Positions 44,429 through 53,620 of a DNA stretch of 64,000 nt are shown here, piece after piece; within the stretch, counting starts at the first letter, position 1; every line of letters starts with the position of its first letter. The DNA is from HK1 sp965220535 (GTDB lineage: Bacteria > Pseudomonadota > Gammaproteobacteria > HK1): positions 2,542,001 to 2,606,000 of the forward strand of contig OZ244833.1 of NCBI GenBank assembly GCA_965220535.1, written 5' to 3'. The notes under the pieces were generated by a model, which did no database searches, had not been told where the DNA came from, and saw only the letters and a program-made list of their open reading frames with translations. A program made the translations under genes and the position numbers.

Positions 44429-45301
44429 GTGGCCAAAAAACGCAGACGCGGTCTCGGGCGCGGGCTCGATGCGCTGCTCGGTGATATCTCCCCCGAGGTG
44501 ATGGACGAGCGGGTCGATAGCGACCTTCGCGCCATGCCCGTCGATCTCATCCGTCCCGGCCGCTATCAGCCGCGGCGCAGCGTGGATCGGTCGGCCATCG
44601 AGGATCTCGCGCGCTCGATTCGGGTGCGCGGGATCGTGCAACCGATCGTGGTGCGACCGCTCGAGGGCAAGGAGTTCGAGATCATCGCCGGCGAACGGCG
44701 CTGGCGGGCGGCGCAGCTCGCCGAGTTGCATACGGTCCCGGCGATCGTGCGCGATTGCCCGGACGAGGAGGCGGCGGCGATCGCCCTGATCGAGAATATC
44801 CAACGCGAAGATCTGAATCCGATCGAGGAGGCCGAGGGTTTTCGCACCCTCGCCGAGGAGTTCGGCCTGACCCACCGACAGCTCGCCGATGCGGTCGGGC
44901 GTTCGCGCCCCTCGATATCCAATGCCCTGCGCTTGCTCGATCTCAACCCCGACGTTCGCAGCTTGCTGCAAAAAGGCGATCTGCAGATGGGTCATGCCCG
45001 CGCTCTGTTGGGTATCAAAGGAACGGCCCAGAGCACGACGGCGAAGGAGGTGGTGCGGCGCGGGCTCTCCACCGGCGCAACCGAACGCTTGGTGCGCTCG
45101 AAAGCCCCCGACAAACGCGCCTCGAAGAGCGCGAAATCATCCTCTCGCCGGGATGCGGATGTACAGCGCATCGAAAACGAGCTCGGAGAGCGTTTGGGGA
45201 CGAGGGTGCGCATCGATCATGCGAAGGACGGCAGCGGTCGATTGGTCATCCACTATGTGGGTCTCGACGCTCTTGACGGTATCTTGGAACGGATTCGCTA
45301 G
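44429..45301 (+). CDS. parB: Chromosome-partitioning protein ParB (Spo0J)
   Basis: A 290-residue CTP-switch/DNA-binding protein. The N-terminus RGLGRGLDALLGD is the ParA-contact motif. The ParB/Srx domain shows LIRPGRYQPRR and IAGERRWRAA, then IENIQREDLNPIEEA, a helix-turn-helix (HRQLADAVGRSRPSISNALR), and a C-terminal dimerisation domain. It binds parS and loads the partition complex. The start is GTG 44429 (VAKKRRRGLG); upstream codons read only an Arg/Ala-rich extension. Confidence 0.95.
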   Translation: MAKKRRRGLGRGLDALLGDISPEVMDERVDSDLRAMPVDLIRPGRYQPRRSVDRSAIEDLARSIRVRGIVQPIVVRPLEGKEFEIIAGERRWRAAQLAELHTVPAIVRDCPDEEAAAIALIENIQREDLNPIEEAEGFRTLAEEFGLTHRQLADAVGRSRPSISNALRLLDLNPDVRSLLQKGDLQMGHARALLGIKGTAQSTTAKEVVRRGLSTGATERLVRSKAPDKRASKSAKSSSRRDADVQRIENELGERLGTRVRIDHAKDGSGRLVIHYVGLDALDGILERIR

Positions 45302-45314
45302 GGTCGAGTACGCC

Positions 45315-45341
45315 GATACCCCCGATACCCCCGATACCCCC
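45315..45341 (+). repeat. Three tandem 9-bp units (GATACCCCC)
   Basis: GATACCCCC repeated three times in the short gap between parB and the methyltransferase gene. Confidence 0.85.
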
Positions 45342-45382
45342 GAGATCTCGATCATCCGAGATGGAATCGCCGAGCCAAAACG

Positions 45383-46387
45383 ATGTCGAATCGGATCATG
45401 ACTTTCGAAGGACGGACTCGCGAACGAAGTAAAGGGCCTCATGCGGTCGTTCCCGATATCCGTCATGGAAATTGTCTCGATATCCTGCCCGCGCTTCCCG
45501 ACGCCTCGGTCCATACGGTTTTGACCGATCCCCCGTATTTTTTGGACGGACTCGATGGCGACTGGAAAAAAGGAATCCGCGGCAAGCGAGGCACGGGAAC
45601 GGTCGGGGGATTGCCGGTCGGCATGAAGTTCGATCCCGAGCAAGGAAAGAGATTGCAGGCATTCCTCGAGCCGGTATTCGAGCAACTCCTTCGCATTTTG
45701 AAGCCCGGCGGATTCATGCTGGTGTTCTCCGCCCCGCGGCTCTATCACCGCATGGCGATCGCCGCGGAAAATTGCCGATTCGAGATCCGGGATCAATATA
45801 TTTGGCAGTTCACCCAACGAGCGCAGTTCAAAGCCTTCGGCATGGCGCACTTCCTGGAAAAAAGAGTCGATATCTCGGACAAAGAACGAAAGCATTTGGC
45901 CAGGGATATGGACGGTCGTAAAACCCCGCAACTGCGGCCCCAATTCGAATCGATCTTATGCGCTCAAAAACCTCGCGACGGTACCTTCTTGAACAACTGG
46001 GCATTGCACCGCACGGGGCTGATCGATTCCAAGGAGAGCCTGACGGGAAATGTTCCGGCAACGGTCATGACCGTGGAGAAACCGCAACGGGATCGATATA
46101 ACTGCCACCTGACGCCGAAGCCCGTGAGGATATGCGAGCACTTGATAAAAGTGTTTTCCTGCGAGGGACAAACGATCCTCGATCCCTTCCTCGGATCGGG
46201 GACGACCTGCATTGCAGCGCAAAGAACGAATCGATCCAGCATCGGGATAGAGATCAATCCCGAATATATCTCCATCGCCGAAAAGCGCTTGGCAAGCGAG
46301 GCGAAGAGGGTCGGTCGAGCCGGATACGAACGATCCGCCGGAATCGAAGAGTCTCACCCGGAAGAGGCGATTTTGGATGTTCTATAA
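45383..46387 (+). CDS. DNA methyltransferase, beta-class (R-M candidate)
   Basis: A 334-residue methylase. The catalytic motif TDPPYFLDG lies near residue 48 and the S-adenosylmethionine motif DPFLGSGTT near 272, the beta-class order for N4-cytosine or N6-adenine methylation of DNA. HLTPKPVRICEHL precedes the second motif as usual. The next gene encodes an HNH-type nuclease, so the pair could be a small type II restriction-modification system. It sits between parB and atpI, a place normally without accessory genes, which suggests insertion. Confidence 0.9.
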   Translation: MSNRIMTFEGRTRERSKGPHAVVPDIRHGNCLDILPALPDASVHTVLTDPPYFLDGLDGDWKKGIRGKRGTGTVGGLPVGMKFDPEQGKRLQAFLEPVFEQLLRILKPGGFMLVFSAPRLYHRMAIAAENCRFEIRDQYIWQFTQRAQFKAFGMAHFLEKRVDISDKERKHLARDMDGRKTPQLRPQFESILCAQKPRDGTFLNNWALHRTGLIDSKESLTGNVPATVMTVEKPQRDRYNCHLTPKPVRICEHLIKVFSCEGQTILDPFLGSGTTCIAAQRTNRSSIGIEINPEYISIAEKRLASEAKRVGRAGYERSAGIEESHPEEAILDVL

Positions 46388-46488
46388 GTAGCCTGTGGTG
46401 ATATCGGTAGTCGAAGGGATTTTCAAAGAAGGCGGATGGGCGCAAAAACCGGGCACAAAAACAAGGCAATGACGCCATCGTTTGGGGA

Positions 46489-46869
46489 GTGTTAAGCAGC
46501 CTCGCCAAAGATGGATTGGTCGATAAATGTGAGCAAGAAAACAAGCGACCCGGATGGGAATTGACGAGCGAGACATATCGGCGGCGAGATAGCGAGATCG
46601 CTCAAAGCCCTGATTGGGGAGGCAACAAGCGGATCATCGAGGCGTATCGAATCAAGCAGTGGGGTTTTTGTCCCGGGTGTTTGGCGGTTCTTCCGAAGCG
46701 TCCCGATGTCGATCATATCCGGGCGAAATCTCGAGGAGGGGCGGACAGCGCCGAAAACAAGCAGTTGCTATGTCCGAACTGCAACCGTCGCCGGGGAAAT
46801 CGGTCTTTCGAGGAATTCGTGCGCGATCGCTTGGACGATGGCAACGAATGGACCGACTATGGCCCTTGA
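46489..46869 (+). CDS. HNH endonuclease with N-terminal winged helix, possibly frameshifted
   Basis: A 126-residue frame. Residues 1-40 look like the end of a winged-helix domain (LSSLAKDGLVDKCEQENKRP). The rest is an HNH nuclease with two CxxC knuckles (FCPGC and LCPNC) and DVDHIRAKSRGGADSAENKQ, where D-H is the catalytic core. The GTG start falls inside the helix domain. In another frame, GTG 46398 encodes ISVVEGIFKEGGWAQKPG, which looks like the missing start, so a one-base shift near 46465 has probably split the gene. Likely the nuclease partner of the methylase upstream. Confidence 0.7.
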   Translation: MLSSLAKDGLVDKCEQENKRPGWELTSETYRRRDSEIAQSPDWGGNKRIIEAYRIKQWGFCPGCLAVLPKRPDVDHIRAKSRGGADSAENKQLLCPNCNRRRGNRSFEEFVRDRLDDGNEWTDYGP

Positions 46870-47106
46870 TGAGCCGGGATTCGTCTTGGTCCGAGGTCAT
46901 ATCCGAATCGGGGTTGGCAAGCGCATCGTCATGGCGGTGCGACTTCTTTGCGCCGAGCGATTTCGAAGGGCGAAGCTCGGATGCGACGGGTATCGGACCG
47001 AACCGGAGCCGGCCGAGCGAAAGGAGAGAAGGAGGCGATTCTACGTATCGCGCTGACGATACCGGCGCGAAGGTTCCATCTCGCGGCCGTTCAATGCGGG
47101 CTACTG

Positions 47107-47289
47107 ATGAGGAGTACGAACTCGGCGATCTCGGACGGCAGAGGATCGAAGAGTGTCATGGCGCACGCCTCGGCGATGGGACACGCCTATTCGTGCGCGG
47201 AACTCGGACGCCAGCAACTCGAAGGCGCGATAGAGGGCTTGCTGAAAGCGGCGGCGGGAATCGCCGACGCCACCCGCGAACAACCGTAG
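47107..47289 (+). CDS. Small hypothetical protein
   Basis: A 60-residue frame with good GC3 pattern and a helical C-terminal half (HAYSCAELGRQQLEGAIEGL, LKAAAGIADA). It ends 10 bases before the next hypothetical gene, suggesting co-transcription. No family recognised. Could be extended upstream, but that part looks random. Confidence 0.4.
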   Translation: MRSTNSAISDGRGSKSVMAHASAMGHAYSCAELGRQQLEGAIEGLLKAAAGIADATREQP

Positions 47290-47299
47290 GAACCGACCG

Positions 47300-47800
47300 A
47301 TGACTGATCCGGAGAACGCACCGAAGTTCCATGGCAGACCGATCACCGACTGGTTCGAACTATCGAAGCCCGGCGACAAAAAACCCACGCTCGCCGCGCT
47401 CGACTCGTTCGACGTCTCTTCGCCGGATGTCCGCAAGGTGGTCACCAAGTTCGAGCGGGCGGTAAACGCCGCCGCGAAGACGCTGAACGACGATCTGACC
47501 GAGGCGACCGACAAGGACGGGCTCGGCGTTTACGACGCGCTCGAGATCGCTCGCTTTTGCATCTTGTCGGGCTCGCGGCAACTGACGCGTGCCGCGCAAG
47601 ACGCGGCGAAGGAATCGAACGCCAGACCGGACGACAAGATACAGAGGGAACTCGCGGCGACGATGAACGAGACCGACGTCCTCGCGCGTCTGTCGGTGGA
47701 GCGGATCGTCGCGACGGCGCGGATACTGGAATCGGTGTCCGTCAAGATCGCGAACATTGGCACCGACGGAAAGCCGCCCGATCCGAAGGACATGAATTGA
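47300..47800 (+). CDS. Hypothetical helical protein
   Basis: A 166-residue soluble protein, mostly charged and predicted helical by eye (FERAVNAAAKTLNDDL, VERIVATARILESVS). It has no signal peptide, membrane segment or known motif. AGGAA lies 8 bases before the ATG. It follows a 60-residue hypothetical gene and precedes atpI; its codon pattern is normal for the genome, so it is likely a real gene. No function can be named. Confidence 0.6.
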   Translation: MTDPENAPKFHGRPITDWFELSKPGDKKPTLAALDSFDVSSPDVRKVVTKFERAVNAAAKTLNDDLTEATDKDGLGVYDALEIARFCILSGSRQLTRAAQDAAKESNARPDDKIQRELAATMNETDVLARLSVERIVATARILESVSVKIANIGTDGKPPDPKDMN

Positions 47801-47993
47801 TCGCCGTATCCGTTCACGCACCGGAGGCTTGCATCGCCGGTTGTTTGATCCGAAGGCGCAGGTTCTCGTATAATGCGCGGCGCCGAGCCCTGCGCTGGAA
47901 ATCGAGCGGTCGACAATTCAAAGCGTTCGGCTTGAAGCGTTCGGGGCGAGGGTGTCGGTATCCGATCATCGAGCATCGGGAAGCGGCGGTGCG

Positions 47994-48362
47994 ATGAAGT
48001 CGTCTTCCTTGGGTCTTCGGGTGTTGCAGGTGCAGAGCCTGCTGGCGGTCGCGGTGGCGGTGGGCGCTTACCTGTCGGGTGCGGAGAACGCGCTTTTTTC
48101 GGCGGTGGTCGGGGCGTTCAACAGCCTTGTTCCCAGTGCCTATTTCGCCTATCGGGTCTTGCGGCCCGAAGGGGATGGGGCGAGTGCGCTCGGACGTTGG
48201 CTCAGAGCGGAAGTGGCGAAAATCGTGATCATCTGCGGGCTTTTTCTCGCCGCTTTTTTATTGCTGAAGGAACTGAACATGACGGCGCTCTTTGCCGGGT
48301 TCATCACGGTGCATATCGGAGGGGTCGTCGCCTCCGTCGTTTTCGTGCCGAAAAGCCCCTAA
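47994..48362 (+). CDS. atpI: ATP synthase accessory protein AtpI
   Basis: A 122-residue membrane protein with about four helices (VLQVQSLLAVAVAVGAYLSG, ALFSAVVGAFNSLVPSAYFA, VAKIVIICGLFLAAFLLL, FAGFITVHIGGVVASVVF). Position directly before atpB and the helix pattern fit AtpI, which helps c-ring assembly or magnesium supply. ATG 47994 begins MKSSSLGLRVLQ. Confidence 0.85.
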   Translation: MKSSSLGLRVLQVQSLLAVAVAVGAYLSGAENALFSAVVGAFNSLVPSAYFAYRVLRPEGDGASALGRWLRAEVAKIVIICGLFLAAFLLLKELNMTALFAGFITVHIGGVVASVVFVPKSP

Positions 48363-48442
48363 GCGTCCTCGAAGCCTGATCGGGCATCATTCACGGAGCC
48401 GTTTTGCCGCTCCTCGTTTTTGGATTCGAAGCGAAATATCCG

Positions 48443-49279
48443 ATGGCCGCCCAGACCTCCACCGAATATATCCAGCACCATCTGCAAAATCTCGCGCTCG
48501 GGCTGCACCCCGAGAAGGGTTTCGGCTTCGCCCACAGCGCCGCCGAGGCGAGGGAGATGGGTTTTTGGGCGGTGCACGTCGATACCATGCTCTGGTCGGT
48601 GGGGCTAGGAGCGCTTTTCCTGTGGATTTTCCGCAAGGCGGCGTTGAAAGCGACGAGCGGGGTCCCCACACCCTTTTTGAACTTCATCGAGATGGTGATC
48701 GAGTTCGTCGATCAGAACGTGCGCGGCACCTTCACCGGCAAGAACGATCTCGTGGCCCCGATCGCGCTGACGCTCTTCGTCTGGATCCTGCTGATGAACA
48801 CCATGGATCTGGTGCCGGTGGATTGGATCCCTCATCTGGCGTACCTCCTCGGCATTCCTTATATGAAGGTGGTGCCGACCACGGATCCGAACGTGACCTT
48901 CGGTCTTTCCCTGTCGATTTTCGTGCTCACCATCTATTACAGCATCAAGGTGAAAGGCGCCAAGGGCTTCTTCGGGGAGTTGGCCTTCCAGCCCTTCCCC
49001 AAATTTCTTTTCCCCGTGAATCTCTTTTTGGAAGGGATCTCGCTGATTTCCAAGCCGGTGTCGCTGGCCTTGCGCTTGTTCGGGAACCTTTATGCGGGCG
49101 AGATGATCTTCATTCTCATCGCCTTGCTTTACAGCGGCGGTGACTTCTGGTGGGGGCTGGCGGGAGGAGCGCTGCAATGGGGGTGGGCGGTTTTCCACCT
49201 CCTGATCGTGACCTTGCAGGCCTTCATCTTCATGATCTTGACGATCGTGTATCTGGATATGGCGCATTCGCATCATTGA
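48443..49279 (+). CDS. atpB: ATP synthase F0 subunit a
   Basis: A 278-residue polytopic membrane protein forming the proton half-channels. The key arginine lies in LALRLFGNLYAGEMIF, and the C-terminal helices (FIFMILTIVYLDMAHSHH) are standard. ATG 48443 (MAAQTSTEYIQHHLQNL) matches the family start; a TTG 39 bases upstream is less likely. Together with subunit c it converts ion flow to rotation; no sodium-type signature is visible. Confidence 0.95.
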   Translation: MAAQTSTEYIQHHLQNLALGLHPEKGFGFAHSAAEAREMGFWAVHVDTMLWSVGLGALFLWIFRKAALKATSGVPTPFLNFIEMVIEFVDQNVRGTFTGKNDLVAPIALTLFVWILLMNTMDLVPVDWIPHLAYLLGIPYMKVVPTTDPNVTFGLSLSIFVLTIYYSIKVKGAKGFFGELAFQPFPKFLFPVNLFLEGISLISKPVSLALRLFGNLYAGEMIFILIALLYSGGDFWWGLAGGALQWGWAVFHLLIVTLQAFIFMILTIVYLDMAHSHH

Positions 49280-49358
49280 TCATTGCCCATTCGTTCGTAT
49301 GGCCTTGTTTCGGGCGTATTGCCCGGAGATCGTGAAAATCTCGATAGGAGATTGAGAG

Positions 49359-49595
49359 ATGGAAACAGCATTGCTTTATATCGCCGGCGGTCTCATGCTC
49401 GGTATCGGTGCGGCCGGAGCCGCGGTCGGGATCGGCATTTTGGCGGCTCGTTTCATCGAGGGCATCGCTCGTCAGCCCGAAATGCTGGGCATGCTCCGCA
49501 CCCAGTTTTTCATCATGATGGGTTTGGTGGACGCCTTGCCGATCATCGCGATCGCGATCGGTTTGTACGTGCTCTTTGCCGTGGTGGGCGGCTGA
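49359..49595 (+). CDS. atpE: ATP synthase F0 subunit c
   Basis: A 78-residue two-helix hairpin. Helix 1 carries the Gly-rich packing motif (MLGIGAAGAAVGIGILAARF), the loop ARQPE binds the stalk, and helix 2 carries the ion-binding Asp in MGLVDALPIIAI, as in the E. coli proton type. ATAGGAGATTG precedes the ATG. Ring subunit of F0. Confidence 0.97.
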   Translation: METALLYIAGGLMLGIGAAGAAVGIGILAARFIEGIARQPEMLGMLRTQFFIMMGLVDALPIIAIAIGLYVLFAVVGG

Positions 49596-49617
49596 TCGGT
49601 TTTGAGGAGTCGATGTC

Positions 49618-50088
49618 ATGAACATCAACTTGACGCTGGTCGGTCAGTCCATCGCCTTCGCGTTCTTCGTGTATTTCTGCGTCAAATTCATCTGGCCTCA
49701 GATCCTCGAAGCGTTGGAGGAGCGGCGCACGAAGATCGCCGACGGTCTTGCCGCCGCCGAAGCCGGACAGAAGGCGAAGGCGGAGGCGCAGGTGCTGATC
49801 GAGCAGGAGGTATCGGGGGCCAAAGAGCAGGCTCGCGAGATCATCTCCAACGCTCAGCGTCGTGCCGGGGAGATCGTCGACGAAGCCAAGGCCGACGCTC
49901 GGGTCGAAAGCGATCGGATCATCGAGGCGGCGCAAGCGGAGATCGAGCAGCAGACCCATCAGGCGCGCGAGGTCCTGCGCGGCGAGGTCGTCACCTTGGC
50001 GTTGGCGGGGGCCGAGCAGGTTCTCGGGCGGGAGGTCGATGCCGCCACCCACGCCAAGACGCTCGAAGGCTTGGCTTCGCGGCTTTGA
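49618..50088 (+). CDS. atpF: ATP synthase F0 subunit b
   Basis: A 156-residue peripheral-stalk subunit. It has one N-terminal membrane helix (LTLVGQSIAFAFFVYFCVKF), then a long charged coiled coil (LEALEERRTKIADGLAAAEA onward) that dimerises and reaches F1. GAGGAG precedes the ATG. Standard length and position between atpE and atpH. Confidence 0.96.
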   Translation: MNINLTLVGQSIAFAFFVYFCVKFIWPQILEALEERRTKIADGLAAAEAGQKAKAEAQVLIEQEVSGAKEQAREIISNAQRRAGEIVDEAKADARVESDRIIEAAQAEIEQQTHQAREVLRGEVVTLALAGAEQVLGREVDAATHAKTLEGLASRL

Positions 50089-50135
50089 TCGGTCGCATGC
50101 GTTGCCGAACAAAGGCTAGGTAAGCGGAGGCGGAA

Positions 50136-50669
50136 ATGGCGGAATCGTCGGGACCGGCGCGACCATACGCGATCGCCGCTTTTCGGCAGGCGCAGGAAGA
50201 GTCCGCGTTGGCGCAGTGGGGCGGGATGTTGGAGTTGCTGGCGACGGTCGCCCGCGACCCTTCCGTGCATGCCTTGATCGCCAACCCGCGTGTCGATCGC
50301 GCACGCTTGGTCGATCTTTTCATCGAGATCGGCGGCGAGCATTTGTCTTCGACCGGGCGTAATTTCGTCCGCGTCATCGGGCATTACGGGCGTTTCGCCC
50401 TTCTGCCTGCGATCGCGCGACTTTTCGAGCGGGAGCGGGCGGCGCACGAAGGAAGGAGCGAAGTCCACGTTAGCGGCGCTTTCGAACTCTCCGAGGAGCA
50501 GCGCAACGAGATCGTCCAGGTGATGGAAAAACGTCTCGGCACGAAGGTGAGTCTGGTTTTCGAGGTGGACGCCGACCTGATCGGCGGCGTCGTGATCCGC
50601 GCCGGGGACTTGGTGATCGATGCCTCGATCAAGGGGCGCTTGGGGCAGCTGGCCCAATCCTTGGTATGA
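50136..50669 (+). CDS. atpH: ATP synthase F1 subunit delta
   Basis: A 177-residue OSCP/delta subunit. The N-terminal domain begins ARPYAIAAFRQAQEESAL, and the C-terminal domain has KVSLVFEVDADLIGGVVIRA and DASIKGRLGQLAQSL, typical of the family. It joins the b dimer to the top of the alpha/beta head. GGAGGCGG precedes the ATG. Confidence 0.95.
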   Translation: MAESSGPARPYAIAAFRQAQEESALAQWGGMLELLATVARDPSVHALIANPRVDRARLVDLFIEIGGEHLSSTGRNFVRVIGHYGRFALLPAIARLFERERAAHEGRSEVHVSGAFELSEEQRNEIVQVMEKRLGTKVSLVFEVDADLIGGVVIRAGDLVIDASIKGRLGQLAQSLV

Positions 50670-51038
50670 GCGGCGATCTTTTGCGGTGCATCTTTTCGGT
50701 CGGCGTTTTGACCGTTCCTTGTCTTTTCGCCGACATAAGGCTCCGAATGCGCCGGCGGTGACGGGAGAAGGAAACGAGGCGAGGCCGAGAATCAGGCGAG
50801 TCGACGATTTCTTTGCCGAAGCCATCTCGGCGGAATGAACAAAGAGCGAACAAAGAGCCCGCTCGATCGGCTTTCGGAGCAAGACCCGAAAAAGAACGAC
50901 GAGCGAGCACGGAACGATGAGCCGACGCGCATTTCGAAAAAGACCATTGCGCATCGAAAAGAGATATTTGCCCGGGCTTGTCCCGGCGGCCGCCGGATCC
51001 GGCCGTACATTCGCACCTACACATAGAGGTTTTGAGTC
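50670..51038. other. Unusually long gap inside the ATP synthase genes
   Basis: About 370 bases separate atpH from atpA, where a few dozen is normal. A short, highly charged frame (50835-51026) is present but unconvincing. No terminator hairpin is visible, so read-through is likely. Confidence 0.45.
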
Positions 51039-52580
51039 ATGCAACTGACCGCGGCGGAAGTCAGCGATCTCATCAAAAAGAAGATCGAGAGTTTCGAGGT
51101 CGGCGTCGAGGCGCGCACGCAAGGAACCATCGTCTCCCTCACCGACGGCATCGCCCGCATCCACGGGCTTTCCGATGTCATGCAAGGCGAGATGGTCGAG
51201 TTCCCCGGCAATACCTTCGGTCTCGCCCTCAACCTCGAGCGGGATTCGGTCGGGGCGGTGGTGATGGGCGATTACGGCCATATCGCCGAGGGCGATACCG
51301 TCAAATGCACGGGACGTATTCTCGAAGTCCCGGTCGGCGAAGGCCTGCTGGGACGCGTGGTCAACTCCTTGGGGCAGCCGATCGACGGCAAGGGGGCGAT
51401 CGAATCCGACGGAACTTCCCCGATCGAGAAAGTGGCGCCCGGGGTCATCACCCGCCAGTCGGTGAGTCAGCCGGTGCAGACCGGCCTCAAATCGATCGAT
51501 GCGATGGTGCCGATCGGGCGCGGTCAGCGCGAGTTGATCATCGGCGACCGGCAAACCGGCAAAACCGCGGTCGCCATCGATACCATCATCAGCCAGAAGG
51601 GCAGCGGCATCAAATGCATCTATGTCGCGATCGGGCAGAAGAATTCGTCGATTTCCGGGGTCGTGCGCAAGCTCGAAGAGCACGGCGCGATGGAACATAC
51701 CATCGTGGTCGCCGCCGCCGCCTCGGAATCCGCCGCGTTGCAGTACATCGCCCCTTATTCCGGTTGCACGATGGGCGAGTATTTCCGGGATCGGGGCGAG
51801 GATGCGCTGATCATCTACGACGATCTCACCAAGCAGGCTTGGGCCTACCGGCAGGTTTCCCTGCTGCTGCGTAGACCCCCGGGGCGCGAGGCCTATCCCG
51901 GCGATGTTTTCTATCTCCACTCCCGCTTGCTCGAGCGCGCGGCTCGGGTCAACGAGAAATATGTCGAGGAGGCCACCGAAGGCAAGGTCACCGGTCGCAC
52001 CGGATCGTTGACCGCGTTGCCCATCATCGAAACCCAAGCCGGGGACGTCTCCGCTTTCGTGCCGACCAACGTCATCTCGATCACCGACGGTCAGATCTTC
52101 TTGGAAAGCGATCTTTTCAACTCCAACTTCCGTCCGGCGATCAACGCCGGTCTTTCCGTTTCCCGGGTCGGCGGAGCCGCGCAAACCGATATCATCAAGC
52201 GTTTGGGCGGCGGGGTGCGATTGGCGCTTGCCCAATATCGGGAGTTGGCGGCCTTCGCGCAGTTCGCATCCGATCTGGACGATGCCACCCGCCGTCAGCT
52301 CGAGCGCGGTCAACGCATCATGGAAGTGATGAAGCAGCCGCAATACGCGCCTCTTTCCGTGGCCCACCAAGCGGTGACGCTCTACGCGGTGGACCGGGGC
52401 TATCTCGACGATGTCGAACTCGAGCGGGCCGGTGGTTTCACCGACGCCTTGATCTCCTATATGGACTCGAATCGTGCCGAGCTCGTCGGTGCGGTCAATG
52501 CCGATCCGAAATGGGACGAGTCCGTCGAGTCCCGTTTCAAAGAGGCGGTCGAGGACTTCAAGGCGAATCACGCCTGGTAG
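51039..52580 (+). CDS. atpA: ATP synthase F1 subunit alpha
   Basis: A 513-residue nucleotide-binding subunit with Walker A GDRQTGKT and the family signature PAINAGLSVSRVGGAAQ near residue 365. It forms the catalytic hexamer with beta and holds the non-catalytic ATP sites. Length and start (MQLTAAEVSDLIKKKIE) are standard. Confidence 0.98.
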   Translation: MQLTAAEVSDLIKKKIESFEVGVEARTQGTIVSLTDGIARIHGLSDVMQGEMVEFPGNTFGLALNLERDSVGAVVMGDYGHIAEGDTVKCTGRILEVPVGEGLLGRVVNSLGQPIDGKGAIESDGTSPIEKVAPGVITRQSVSQPVQTGLKSIDAMVPIGRGQRELIIGDRQTGKTAVAIDTIISQKGSGIKCIYVAIGQKNSSISGVVRKLEEHGAMEHTIVVAAAASESAALQYIAPYSGCTMGEYFRDRGEDALIIYDDLTKQAWAYRQVSLLLRRPPGREAYPGDVFYLHSRLLERAARVNEKYVEEATEGKVTGRTGSLTALPIIETQAGDVSAFVPTNVISITDGQIFLESDLFNSNFRPAINAGLSVSRVGGAAQTDIIKRLGGGVRLALAQYRELAAFAQFASDLDDATRRQLERGQRIMEVMKQPQYAPLSVAHQAVTLYAVDRGYLDDVELERAGGFTDALISYMDSNRAELVGAVNADPKWDESVESRFKEAVEDFKANHAW

Positions 52581-52619
52581 GGCTTCGCGTTTCGAAGACC
52601 GCCCGACGGAGCGAAAGAG

Positions 52620-53483
52620 ATGGCCGGCGCCAAGGAAATCCGCACCAAAATTAAGAGCGTGCAAAACACGCAGAAGATCACTCGCGCGATGGAGATGGTC
52701 GCCGCGAGCAAGATGCGCAAAGCGCAAGAGCGGATGCGGGCGGCTCGCCCTTATGCCGAGCGGATGCGTAGCGTGATCGCGCATGTCACTGCCGCCAACT
52801 CCGAATACCGGCACCCCTTCCTCGTTCCTCGCGAGGAGGTAAAGCGGGTCGGGTTCATCATCGTCTCTTCGGATCGCGGGCTTTGCGGGGGGCTCAACAA
52901 CAACCTCTTTCGGCAAGCGGTGCGCGAGCTGGATCGTTGGCGTGCGGAAAAGGTCGAATCCGATTTCTGCGTGATCGGCAACAAGGGCGGGGTTTTCTTC
53001 CGGCGTTTGGGGGTCAACCTGCTCGCCGGCACCTCGCATGTCGGGGACGCTCCCACGGTCGATGCCTTGGTCGGCACGGTCAAGGTGATGCTCGATGCCT
53101 ACGGGGAAGGGCGGGTGGACCGGGTGTTTTTCATTTACAACCGATTCGTCAACTCGATGACCCAAAGCCCGGTAGTCGAGCAGCTCCTGCCTCGCCCGCC
53201 CTCCGACGAGCAAGAAGTGCGCCATCGTTGGGATTACCTCTACGAGCCCGATGCCAAGGATGTTCTGGATCAACTTCTCAACCGCTATATCGAGTCGTTG
53301 GTCTACCAAGGGGTGGTCGAGAATATCGCCTCCGAACAAGCGGCCCGGATGGTCGCGATGAAAGCGGCCTCCGACAACGCCGGTGGCCTGATCGACGATC
53401 TGCAGCTGCAATACAACAAAGCGCGGCAGGCGTCGATCACCCAGGAGTTGTCCGAGATCGTCGGCGGGGCGGCGGCGCTGTAG
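52620..53483 (+). CDS. atpG: ATP synthase F1 subunit gamma
   Basis: A 287-residue central rotor shaft with conserved ends: MAGAKEIRTKIKSVQNTQKI at the start and MKAASDNAGGLIDDLQLQYN near the C-terminus. The middle contains ISSDRGLCGGLNNNLF. It starts 39 bases after atpA. Normally atpD follows directly, but here a lipoprotein gene intervenes. Confidence 0.97.
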   Translation: MAGAKEIRTKIKSVQNTQKITRAMEMVAASKMRKAQERMRAARPYAERMRSVIAHVTAANSEYRHPFLVPREEVKRVGFIIVSSDRGLCGGLNNNLFRQAVRELDRWRAEKVESDFCVIGNKGGVFFRRLGVNLLAGTSHVGDAPTVDALVGTVKVMLDAYGEGRVDRVFFIYNRFVNSMTQSPVVEQLLPRPPSDEQEVRHRWDYLYEPDAKDVLDQLLNRYIESLVYQGVVENIASEQAARMVAMKAASDNAGGLIDDLQLQYNKARQASITQELSEIVGGAAAL

Positions 53484-53620
53484 CCATTGCCCCATCGCCG
53501 GTCGCCGAGCGATGTAGGAAGATGCAGCGAAGAGAGCAGTGATGATGGTGTTTTTTCCAGGGGTGCGCGCAGGGGGACGGCACGAGTCTTATCGTAACAA
53601 CGCAACGCAACGGAGAAGAG

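Noticed and set aside
50835..51026. Charged 63-codon frame between atpH and atpA
   Set aside because: Composition of a spacer, no ribosome site and no similarity seen.
49959..53495. Long minus-strand open frame opposite atpH-atpG (1178 codons)
   Set aside because: It overlaps three universally conserved ATP synthase genes and has no domain.
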